DNA of 64,000 nucleotides from Siderastrea radians (taxonomy: Eukaryota; Cnidaria; Anthozoa; Scleractinia; Rhizangiidae). The notes beneath the pieces are model-generated. The model saw only the letters and a program-made list of their open reading frames with translations. It was not told the DNA's origin and did not search any database. Below are positions 42,651-54,300 of the stretch, piece by piece (the first letter of the stretch is position 1; each line of letters opens with the position of its first letter). The DNA lies in the NCBI GenBank assembly GCA_964017195.1, contig OZ024890.1, positions 47,655,093 to 47,719,092 on the forward strand. Direction: 5' to 3'. A program made the position numbers and the translations under genes.

Positions 42651-43588
42651 TTATTCCCAGAAGGGTCACTGTTACCAGATCAATTAACGCATTCCCGATT
42701 TTGTTAATTGCATAGTGAATAAACACAGAATAACATACATAACAAAACAAAGAAAACGAGATGAAAAACGTAGCCAGTGTGAATAATCAAACTGTTAAAG
42801 CTACGCTTGGACGAGATCAAGTGTTAGACTTTTGTTAAACTCGAAATTCAAAAAAGAACTTAGGAATATGCTAATCGATAGCTCCTAATAGAAACGAAAA
42901 AAATAAAGGGTGGACTAATGCAATGCATGAGCAGTTCTCTAAGCCGTCAAAACAGCAAGCCCCGGGCAGCAAGCTGTGTCGAAAGGCGAATGTGGTGTGG
43001 AAATCATATGTCTATGCTATTTCTTCGAGTATTCCATTTTTGCTCGGAAATTAAAGTGGTAAAGATGTAGGGATTCTTGACGAGTTCACCCACGAGATGG
43101 CATGACTTCCTGCACGTGGAAGTCTTGTCTTGTCTGCCTGTCAAAGAAGAGTTTGCGCAGTTTGCCACAATTATAGCTTTTGGACTTTTTTGTTTCTATT
43201 TCTTTGATGGAATAAAAAACTGAATTGAGTCAGTTCTGAGTTGACCCCGTATTACCGTATCAGACACCCTAAAAAAAATTGTTCATGTTTTGTCATGTGC
43301 CGGAGATCATGTTTACCGGTTGTTTTATCTTGCAGTCGGAAAGCTGGCGGATATTCCATTTCGTGACGTGAATTTTCTTCGATACTTCGGTTGTTCGAAC
43401 ATTTGCTTCCTTGAGTTTTTGATTAGCCTTGCGAACTTTCGTTTGACTTGGCGAATTGTCGCGCCAACGCGGCGAAAAATCGCTCGAAAGCTCGGCAATA
43501 TTTCAAAGAGAATAGAGCGCGACATTCGCTCTCATTACTTTTGCAAATTACCTCACACTAACACGAGCACTACAAGTTTCTTCGGCTG
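42651..43588. other. No gene recognised (possible 5' region of the L1-like element)
   Basis: AACAGTAGCTGTTAT at ~42647 is the exact complement of ATAACAGCTACTGTT at ~39738; both flank the ORF2 copy. No ORF1 zinc-finger or coiled-coil protein is seen. Confidence 0.35.
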
Positions 43589-43795
43589 GACCCGCAGTAC
43601 TTCTTGCGCCTTCTTGCGGCTTGCGGCAACATTAGTAACTTCTTGCGGCTTCTTGCGGCTAGATTTTCAACTTCTTGCGCTTCGAATGTTCTTGCGGGTA
43701 AACCGTAAAAACATAGCACTTTCACTTCTTCCGCCGGCTTGCGTGTTCTTGCGGCGCAAGAACTTCTTGCACCACTTCTTGCGCGTGCATTAATT
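43589..43795. repeat. Degenerate (ACTTCTTGCGGC)n repeat
   Basis: At least ten imperfect copies of TTCTTGCGG/C within 200 bp. No coding potential recognised despite an open frame. Confidence 0.7.
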
Positions 43796-45295
43796 TTGGG
43801 TTGTACTGTATTAGTCTGCTGAATGTTACCTTCGTGTGTTCTTTTCTTTTAATTTACAGTATTTAAGATATCAACGACGAAGGTTTGTTAAGTTTGGGGT
43901 TTTTTGTATTTGTCTTGCAAAACGCATGCGCAATTGGGTAAGGCAGCTAATAGGATGCAATGCGAAATTGGCTGTGTTGTCTGATCTAGTTAGTCGTTAT
44001 GGTGAAAATTTTTTTAGTGCGGGAGTTTTTTTTATTGGGATTGACATTTTGAGGGTGTAAAAATGTGGGAGTCAGAAGGATTTGTGAATGTCAGGAGTAT
44101 ATCACGCTTCTGTGAATGTGATTTGCTTTGAAAGTTGCGTTTTGTATAGGAGCGGTGTAACATTGTGCTGCGTTTTATGGGGGGGGGGTGGTTTGTGAAG
44201 TGGATTGTAAGGTTTCTGATTGGCTAACTTGTATTTCGCAGCGGACAAAAAGGACAGTTGCATTTTGCTGGCGTGGGCTAGGAAGAGAAGGAATTGTTAC
44301 TAGTATGATGATGCAATATTAGCGGATTGCACCATCAGTACATGATAGTTCTGACTTGTGAATGGAGAGAGATGAGTGTTTATTTGAGGCGAGAAGTTGA
44401 TACGAAGGAATTGTCATTAATAAGGAGATCAATTTACGAGTTTTTTTGCATTGGAAGAACGAAAATATCTGAATATTATCGACGGATTTGTGTGGTTTGC
44501 GTGTGGTGTACGCTAAAAGCTACGAGCAGTCTCTCTTTCCGTTCAGAGATAGTGAAGGAAAAGAAAAACAAGCGAGTGAGCGCGAAATCGATTGCAGCTC
44601 GACAGGCACGTTAGCTTTCAAAGACATGGGCGACTTTCGTCCCCGCTCGCTTGTTTACTTTTGCAAGGGGATTCCCGGGTTAGCAAACCGGATTTAAACA
44701 TCACGTCATGAGATATGCCTTGACGTGCCCCATACTCTGACGATCTGCTCGAGCTCGTGTTTATCAAACGTTATATTTTGATTCTACTGCTATGTTCACT
44801 GTTTGTATTTAAGGTCTAGGCACAACAGTAAATACTTTGTCGTCCCGGTGTGAGCATTCTCAGTTGTGGATGAATTTATATCGACATTCAACGTTTGAGT
44901 GAATTTGCGTTTTTCAGCACAAATAAAAGCGATAAGAAGGATAAGCTGAGTCATCAGAGTTTAAACATTACGTCATCCAGTAACGTTATAGTCAAAATAT
45001 TGTGACACACAATCACACTTTTCGTCACGCCGGTTCGTATAAATAGAGGATCGCGCTAACATTTGTGAAACCTAGGGGTGGGGAGGGTCAGAATGGCCGG
45101 TTAAAATGCCCAATGGGCTTTCTTGTCCAAAGATACAATGTGGTGTTAACCCAGCAACTTATTAACCAAAAATCTTATGAACCAAATAATAACGTTTTTG
45201 AAAGGTGGCAAAGAAGTTGTATACTACATGTACATGTAAGTAAACTAAGCAAAACAACCAAAACCAAGCAAAATAACACCTGAAATTTAGCTCAC
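43796..45295. other. No gene recognised
   Basis: G-run at ~44179-44187 and otherwise mixed AT-rich DNA. I looked for the next NUP210 exon downstream of 45296 on the minus strand and could not find one. Confidence 0.4.
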
Positions 45296-45389
45296 CTCAA
45301 GACAGACTGTGCTTTAACAGACCCAACTCCTTCCACAGTCTTAAGCTCCCAAATAAACTCAATACCTTCCAAACTTGAAAACACATTAC
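45296..45389 (-). CDS. NUP210: NUP210 exon (GNVFSSLEGIEFIWELK)
   Basis: Acceptor TTTTTCACAG, donor GTGAGC, 94 bp, phase 1 in and 2 out. The donor implies at least one more downstream exon. Confidence 0.8.
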
Positions 45390-48300
45390 CTGTGAAAAAC
45401 AACAAAAACAGTAACAATGACAGGGTTGTCCCGAACAGCTGGCAGCGGGCACAATTAACCAGCTACTTGGGTAGTTTGTGCCGGCTACTTTTGTGGTATA
45501 TGTTATTTTTTTAAAGACTAGTAATTTGTTCCTCTACTGGAGCAGATATATGAAAATGAAACATATTTGCCATTGCAGTTTATTGACTTAAAAATAATAT
45601 GGTTGGCATACAGATACACGATTATTAGTTCATTACATTCAGTTCTGGGAATTACATGTAGAAAACCACTGAAAGCATGAGCTAATACCAATAAAATTGA
45701 AAAGTTACGATTACTTTTGGAACTGACATTATTGGAGATTTGTGCTCAGAATCAAGGAAATTCTGTTTCTGGGGACTTAAAATGTAAAAATTTCCTGGCG
45801 GGGCATGCCCCCAGACCCCCCTAGAAGGGATCACCTTCGGCGCTTGATAATCACTAACCGGCCACTTAGAAATTTTTTGCTGGCTACTTGAAAAGTTGTG
45901 GACAACCCTGCAATGACCAACATTTAGTAGGATTAAATACACAACTGGCAATTTACACTGTCTCACGGCTATAGCATCTTCATAGGTCAAGCAATTTTTC
46001 TCTGCGAAGGCACTGTTAAAAGCCCTTTTTCTGCCATTCTTTCAGCTGTCTGTTCTCACAGCTATAGCAGCTTCATAGGTCAAGCAATTGTTTCCTGCCA
46101 AGGCATTGTTAAAGGCCCTTTTTCTGTCATTCTTTCAGCTATCTGTTGAAGGGTAGCTCCAGGAATGTGTTTCACCTTACACTAGGGACACAGTAATTAA
46201 CCCTTGAAGCCCTGATATGAAAATTCATATTCTCTTTACTGTTCTCTATACATTTGTATGGAACTTGTAAGAATTTGTCTAAATATCAAGACATCTTATC
46301 CTGAGTGATTGTTTCCTTTAGTCTCATCACTTGAATGTAAGGAAAAAATTCATTTTCTTCACTGTTGGGCTCAAAGGGTTAAAGACATTATACCTTACAT
46401 GTAAACCACTAACACCTTCACTGATTTACTGTAGTCTTAGTATAACAAGATTTATGGTTTTTAAAAGTTTTCGTTAAGGGCTATACTGTAACCCACAACA
46501 TTTGTTGTGCCTGAGCATGCTTGGCAGGGCCTCAATGTTACATTACGGTTTCGCGCCCCATGAAATGTGTTGCCCGAAAAATGTGGGGTATCCATGATGC
46601 TGTGCGTGCTCACAAAGCATGCCACCATTTCGGGTCTCTTTGAGTTCAATACAGAAAAGTTCCCAAAAAGGATTTATACGGCTGTCCTTCCCATCCGTGA
46701 AAAGTCAATAGGAGTAATTGCTATTGTGGAAATGTGCGGAAAATGCTCTCACTTTAGATTAATGCTGGCTGTAGAGGAAATGAAAATTGCTCAACCAGAA
46801 ACGTGCGAAAAATATTTCGTTAAAAGAAAACTTCGAGTGACTGCCGCATGGGAATACACTTAAGCTTACACGAGCCATGGAAATCTACAGAGCCATCTGC
46901 TCTTGTCTGTTTAAACAAAGAATTTTCTTTACGTGTTCGCATGTAAGGTTTTGATAATTTGAGTTTTTGGTGAAGAGCAGAAACAATGGTTACAACATTG
47001 ATATACACTCAGGACTTAAATGATTGTCAGTTTTGCATCTTGTTATGCATGCCCTGTATATTTTTTTACAAGCTAATTTGCATGTTCGATCGACGTGTTT
47101 CATGGGGTGCAAAACCGTAATGTACATGTACAGGTAAACTTGGCCTCTTGTTAATTTATTCGCAAAGCAACAAGTTGGTTACTGTGTGAAGATCAAGGCA
47201 ACCCATGACTCAAAACATAATGAAAGCCCTGCTAAATAGAAACTGTGACAATTAAGAGAGAGTTTAAATGTTCTGTGTACAGGAAACAGTTTGAAAAACA
47301 TTTATGTCTGTTTGGGCTTTGCTTTGGGCTTATTCCTACCTTCAGTGTCAAAAGCCTGGATATGGCAAACTTCTGGAGGTTCCCCAAGCAACAACTCCCG
47401 GGTGGTAGTCAAGATTTCAATTGTACTAATGCTGTCCACAAAGACATCACTTCGTAATATCATGCCAGTTACTAAACAAGACGATATCCATAAGAGTTAC
47501 TTATTACAGCGTACGTACATGCACTATTAGAGATAATAATTATATAATTAAAAAAGTACATGATTGACAAATTCGTAATAAAAAGGGAGAGAATATCCTG
47601 GTTAGAGGTATTAAAGCACTGTTAGGGGTTTTAGATAAAGGATTTAACTCATGGAATAATTTGAAATACATGGATTTACGGGAAATGACATAATTTTAGC
47701 ACCTTCTAATATTATGTTGTGTCTCAATAAATCAGTTAATAATATAGACTGGCAACACTTTTATTTTCTGGTTCACCTGCAGAAAAAATTAATTTTTATA
47801 AGCTGTTATCATGATGCTGACATTTTTTGATGAGTAGATACTACTACAGAGGCAAGATTACTTTCAAAAGAAGAAACATTTTTGGTGTAATAGTCTTCCC
47901 CGTTACAAGTGTAATTATAGAGATTAAGAACACATGAATGACCATTCTAACGAATTATAGAGATAAGGAATATTTTTTTAACCAAATCCTCCCAGTATAG
48001 CCTTGTTATGGCAATTTAATGCACGCTCATACTTATCAGACTAATGTACGTGAAAGCTCCAAGTGTATGATCTTTACTTGTAGCATTTTGCATTGCTTGA
48101 GGCAAATCATTCTCTGGCAGATTTACCTTCTTCCTCTGCTAAGATTTCTGTCATTTGTCTTTCTGGAAGTCTTGCCTGTGCTGTTACCAATGCTTCCTTT
48201 GAGCATTTCCTGTCATGCTGTTTTACTATATAAAAATGCACAATGATAAAGTTTACCACAAGGCAATTTGCTGTTGAATTTATGGCCCATGTTTCATCTG

Positions 48301-51300
48301 TGGAAGGGGGTGGGGGACTCCAGGAATTGTTTTAGTGAGGGTGTGTCACTGGAACTTTGAAATCCTTACCCTACACTAAAATCAGTGACACAGGTCATTA
48401 GGACACCTCCCCTCCTACCCCTGTTCAATGGGAGTGTTGTGAACGCTTGTCTTCATTCAGTCAGTTGAAACCTTTTTACATCATTGCCTAGTGGGAGAAG
48501 AAGGGAGACAGTGATCCAAAAAAGTGACACTGATTGTAGATCAAGCTCAAATGCACAAAAATCCCACCTTATCACCCGAGAGTCAATTACTATTCTAGAC
48601 TAAATTCTCCATACCACTGATCAAATTCCCAATAAATGACACCCTACTATAGACCAGACTTCCTGATCTCTATGGGGCTCCAACCCAGACTACATTGTAT
48701 GTGCTGTTTAAAAACAATACCCTTTACAGCAGCACATACACATATAGGTTAAATGTGGGAGAACCCCCGGCTAGATTGCGGAATACCCTGCAATTCAAGC
48801 TGTTCGGCGCAGCCACCGAAAATGGCTACACCGTCGGAGCAAGCACTGGGTATGAAAGGATTGGCTACAGGATAAGGGACTGGGGACGAATGATTTTCTT
48901 GTGGCTACGCGTCTATGCGTTCGCTAAATGCTTTGCAGATTTTTCCCACGTAATCTAGCAATGGTTTCATCAAGTTTTTTATAGTGCAGCCAAATCAAGT
49001 ATTTTTTTCAGTTTTTTTTTAAATCGATGACTGGTGGTTTTTAAGAGGGGATGTCCACTAATATTGAGCGAGTGGCGGCACATGATGAAAAATAAAATTC
49101 CCTCATAAATTTTCCACGGATACCCTTTGGCAATCTAAGAAACATGGTGGCATTTTTTTCTTGAAAAATTTTTTTAAGCCGGAAAAAAAATTAACATGTT
49201 TACGCCACACGCGTCCTGTAAACACGCGAAATAAACATGTATCATACCTTCTCGTAAACTTCGCTCTGTTTGATTTGTACCCCAGAAAACCCCCATTTTA
49301 AGCGTGGAAGTTTGCTTTTAAAGTGTGTAGGGAGTAATTGAGTCCTGTTTTAGATCTGTGAATTAATTTTCAAGGTCATGGCGAGCTGCTGAAAATCACT
49401 AAAATTCGCTTGCTTTGAATTCTCAATTTGGCACAGTTTTTCAAGAGAAAGTTTTTCTCCCCGGTAAAATACCAAATCACTTGAAATTCAGAATTCTTGA
49501 AAGACGAAATACCATTCTAAAATCAGGTTTAAAAATTAGTTTCGGGCTTTTTATCAGCGCTGAGTACAAACGCTCTCAAAATCCTGATAATCACAACATT
49601 AACCTGTCAACCAGTACAAACAATAGGCTCGTGCCTCCGACCGAATAGCCGATAACTTGGAATTTTTTCCTTGTTTCCTTTGGTATTTGGATGAAAAGTA
49701 CAGGATAAAGGTCATATCTAGCTTACCTTGAATAAAATTTTGTCTAAATGCCAGGTTTTGTCAAGTTTTAGGTGTACTGTCCAAGGGCCATCTTGACGCG
49801 TGGAATCGACGGTTATCTCCTGGTATCTCCAGATTGACTTTCAACTAATGAATAACGACTCCGCCAACACATTCACATCCCTTAACGAATGGCAAATGAA
49901 TGTTTAAAATCTCCCAGTGTTAATTCCCTGAAGAAACTAAATAACTTTGCAGTGATCTCCACATTCATCTCAGAAACCGCACTGTTATTACGGTCTGATT
50001 TAACTGAATTTGTCTGTCACGCAACGGGTTCTGGTAAAGTCACAGGATAGGTTTTGGTGATGGGATTGCAAAAATGGGAAACAAGAAAAGCCCCAGGGGC
50101 ATTAGACCCCGCCGTTGTTCTCACCCCCCCCCCTCCCGGGGGTGTAAAATATGTTACGGTCACTCAAGATAAAAGCCCTTGGCTGTGTAGCGAAAGACAC
50201 GACGAGTATTTCTTTGGCCGAGTGAAAACCGGAGGTCTGGGGCAAGTGACCACCAAAAAAAAACAAGAAAAGCCTCAGGGGGCATTAACCCCGCCGTTGT
50301 TCTCTCTGCCCTTGGGGTCCAAAATATATTACGGCCAGGTAAAAGTTGGTGATTTATCGTATCTTTTACGTGCTTGCGATGATAATATAAATCAAGACAC
50401 GACTTGCCTAATCACTCTGTTTTAGCGTGCGTGACGAAGAGGGTGATGAAATTATTATTTTGATCACAGCGTGACTCAGCCTGGCCTCTAGCCCAGTTGG
50501 TTGAGCGACGGTGTTCTAATCCGGAGGTCGTTTGTTCAAATCCCGCCAGGGTCAAAGATTTTTCTTTTATCTTGGTTCTCATTTCTAATTTCTTACTTTT
50601 AAGGCCTGTGGTCGGGGGGAAATTATGGAGGGCAGTATTACTCACTTCTTGGCACTCATACATACATACTTTACATCATAATTACTAAGTTCATAGCGAT
50701 CGCGAGTTCATGCCAGCTTTCAAACTTAAGCTCCCTAGTACATTCGTCCTTGCTCTCGTCGAAGAAATGTTAATTCCATTGAATTCCTTGTACTTTTCTA
50801 CAGAACTTTCCCTAAAGATTTTGGCGAAGGAAAGCAAAACTGCCAAAAAAATGCTTGCATTTGACTGTTGAATTATTCAACTTGGCGAAAGCAAGGACTT
50901 CCCCGAATCGGCTTCTGTGTTTCAGTGATGTAATGTTTACGTGCCACGGCAAGTTAGGCGAATTCATTCCAGCTTCAAAGCTCGCTAGCATCTTCGTTCC
51001 TACCTTCATTGGACCCGCCGTTTTTCTCCTCCTCCCAGGGAGCAAAATATATTACGGTCACTCAAGATCCGAGCTCAAGTGGTGTAAATTTTAAAGTTGA
51101 TGATTTATCGTACCTGTGTTTGCTGCCATTTCCCCTTATGCGTCTGCTCCGTACCCTTCTCCCTGTGGTAACATGAATCCCTGATAGTATGAACCCCATC
51201 CCTCATTCCTTGGTCATCCACTTGTCCTAGCTTTCGCGAAGAAGAACGTGACGAAATATTTTGACCATAGCGTGACTCAGTTAAGTCACGTTTTTTTAAA

Positions 51301-54300
51301 ATAAACGAACTGACATGTCAGCGTAATTCTAAATAGCAAGGGCACGGAAATTTAAATAGATTTCTTGATAAAAAACTCATTCTAAAATCTAAAGAAAACT
51401 GGTAGCTATGAAAAACCGTAAAAGTCTATTTTAGGCCGTGATTCGATGAGTGATTTGGCGCAAGCAAATTTACTTCTCCGAAACGGCTTCTGTGTTTCAA
51501 TGACGTAATGTTTATGTGCTACGGCACGTAGCATGAATCATTGGCTTTCAAAGCTCGCTAGCACCTTCGTCCTTGCTCTCATTGAAGAGAAGTCAACTCC
51601 ATTGAATTTCTTGTACTTTTCTACACAACTTTCCCTAAAGATTTTGGCGAAGCAAAGCAAAACTGCCAAAAATATGCTTGCATTTCACTGTTGAATTTTT
51701 CAACTTGGCGAAAGCAAGGGACTTCCCCGGATCACCTTTTGTGTTTCAGTGATGTAATGTTTACGTGCCAGGGCAGGTTTGGCAAATTCATGCCAGCTTC
51801 AAAGCTCGCTAGCACCTTCGTTCTTGCTTTCATCGAAGGAATTTTCATGCCATTAAATCGCCGGTAATTTTCTACACCAACTTTCATGAAAATTCTGGGG
51901 AATAAACTGTTCTAGCACTCGCGAAGAAGAACGTGACGAAATAGTTTTGACCATGGCGTGAAGTCAACTCCAGAAGTCAACTCCATTGAATTTCTCGTAC
52001 TTTTCTACACAACTTTCCCTAAAGATTTTGGTGAAGCAAAGCAAAACTGCCAAAAAAATGCTTGCATTTTTACTGTTGAATTATTCAACTTGGCGAAAGC
52101 GAGGGACTTCCCCGAATCGCCTTTTGTGTTTCAGGGATGTAATGTTTACGTGCCAGGGCAAGTTTGGCGAATTCATGCCAGCTTCAAAGCTATGAAAAAA
52201 ATTATACAAGATACAAGGCGATGTAAATAGTGATGGCGTTTGTTTCAGCAACTCGACCGGAATGACAGATGATGCCGGACTACCTCAACGTAAAAACAAA
52301 CCGCAGAGATAGCTGAATTTTTTTCCACGATTTAAACTAAAGCATATCGAAGGCTAACAAAGAAGGCATCCATTTGTTTTTTCCAAGTTTCCTGAAAATT
52401 TTAAGCTCACTTTTCTCTATAATCGTAAGTTTTCAATGCGTAGCACTTGGCTCCTGTTTGGTGTCATGTTACACCGCCGAAGTTATGCCTGAAATATCTT
52501 TTGACTAGTAAAATAGAGTGATACTACATATGACGGGACTATTCACCACACAATTCTGACCTGTGCAAAACAAGCTGCAGATTACATAGATGTACATTTT
52601 GTGACGCTCTGGCGAGAGGAAAAAATAGACACGTGTTCACTAGAAGCAGAAAGTATTAGCTTCCAATAGTCTAAAATAGCAAACATCGATATGTTTTTTT
52701 ACATCTTATGCAGAGTTCGACTGTTCAAGAGTTCGACTTTTCAAGTCTAATTAATTTCACGTTGAAGGATTTCAATATTATTTGTAAGCCACCAGTGTTG
52801 CGTCGAGGAAGGCGCCTCGAGAAGCTGCCATTTGCGGAAATAAGTTTCTTGTTGGAAATCAGGCGTGTGAAAATTTCAGGTGAGGCATTATTGGAAACTA
52901 GACAAAGTGTCTTAAGTGCGGATCGGCTTTGAGTAAATGTTCAAAAACTGATAATCTTCGTTGAAAAAAAAAGAAAAACAAAAGGGAAAACGCCAGATTT
53001 CACACGAAGCAGTTGTAGAGCACTTCCTCTATATCGCGCCATTGTAAAAGGATAGGTTCTTTGGAGTTCTCGCAGTCAGGACCCCTGTCACCGAGTACAA
53101 TAGCCAATCAAACCATTATCTCCCTTGGCTGCGAATAGAGGTCACTTATTCTTTTCAGAAACTAGTTGCAGGCGTTTACGCCTCTTACAAGCGATATGAA
53201 CAAGCAGTTGCTATTCCAGTTGCAAAAAAAGACTTTTCGGGTCACACTTGCAGTATTGGAATCAGCGATATCCACTCAGAAGTCGAGCTTCGTTGATTTT
53301 CTTTTAGCACGCGCAAAAGTATTTTTAATTAGTATTCCTAACATGGACCATTTGCCCAGCCCATCGCTCTTGTCTGGGAATAGCGCAGAGGGAACTAATC
53401 GACGTTGGCCATGTTGACTTCTACCAGGGCTGTCTAAGTATGCCTCGAACAAAAATAGTGAGAAAAGCAGACCGTGGAAATGGCAAGTCGGAGTCCAAAG
53501 CTATTTTGCAACACATCGGTGTCTTCCCTCCAGTGGACTCTGGTAAGTACTCTTTTTTCTCATACCCCCTTTCGTGCATTCCTCGCTGTGATGGCCGACG
53601 TCATTAAGCAGATTAACACTACCATACCAGCCCTGACGACAGTCCGCTTCCGGCAAGACAGCGCTGGCTGCTACCACTGCAGGGCCTACAGGGCCACCAT
53701 AGTTTGCGCGGGAGTACTAGGAGCAGAGCTGGGCGTGGTGTTCAAACTCTTGGCTCCCTTCTCTCCCCATGGAGGGAAGGGAGCCTGCAACCGCAAGGCC
53801 GGCGGAGACTAAGTCGGATACATTTGTCCTCCTAAACTCCGGACACGATATCAAGATCCCGGTTGAGAACCATCCTTAAGTGTCATCCGGTGCGCGTCCA
53901 TTGCAAGCCGTTTAGTTGCCACTTGGAAGATCGATGGTGTGAATATACAGTTTTCTAAAGAAGGAATCCGTCCGTGTATGAAGAGCATATGGCGTGGGAC
54001 CCATTAAGACCAATATCTGCGCTGAAAACTAAGGCCCTGTCATCTGATGGTCTACTGGTCCATAGCAGTGCTCTAAGCGAAACCGAGCTCGTTCTCCTCA
54101 ACCGTGAGAAGACGGAGAAAAATCGCACAACCAACTTTCTCTTGACAAATAAGGGGTTAGTTTCTAGAGAAACTGTGGTGCTGCATCGGTGGAGAAGCGA
54201 AACACAAAACTTTGTATTTATCAACTGAGTTGATAAGGTAAATTGAGCCACCGTGAAGAGATTGAAAGCTGACTTTTCGAGCGTTAGCCATTCGTCACAA

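Noticed and set aside
43290..43793. 167-codon protein
   Set aside because: Frame runs into the TTCTTGCGG repeat and has no recognisable domain.
50480..50560. Functional tRNA-Arg(TCT) gene
   Set aside because: A and B boxes are good but the acceptor stem does not pair convincingly and it sits in repeat-rich DNA; a SINE head or pseudogene is more likely.
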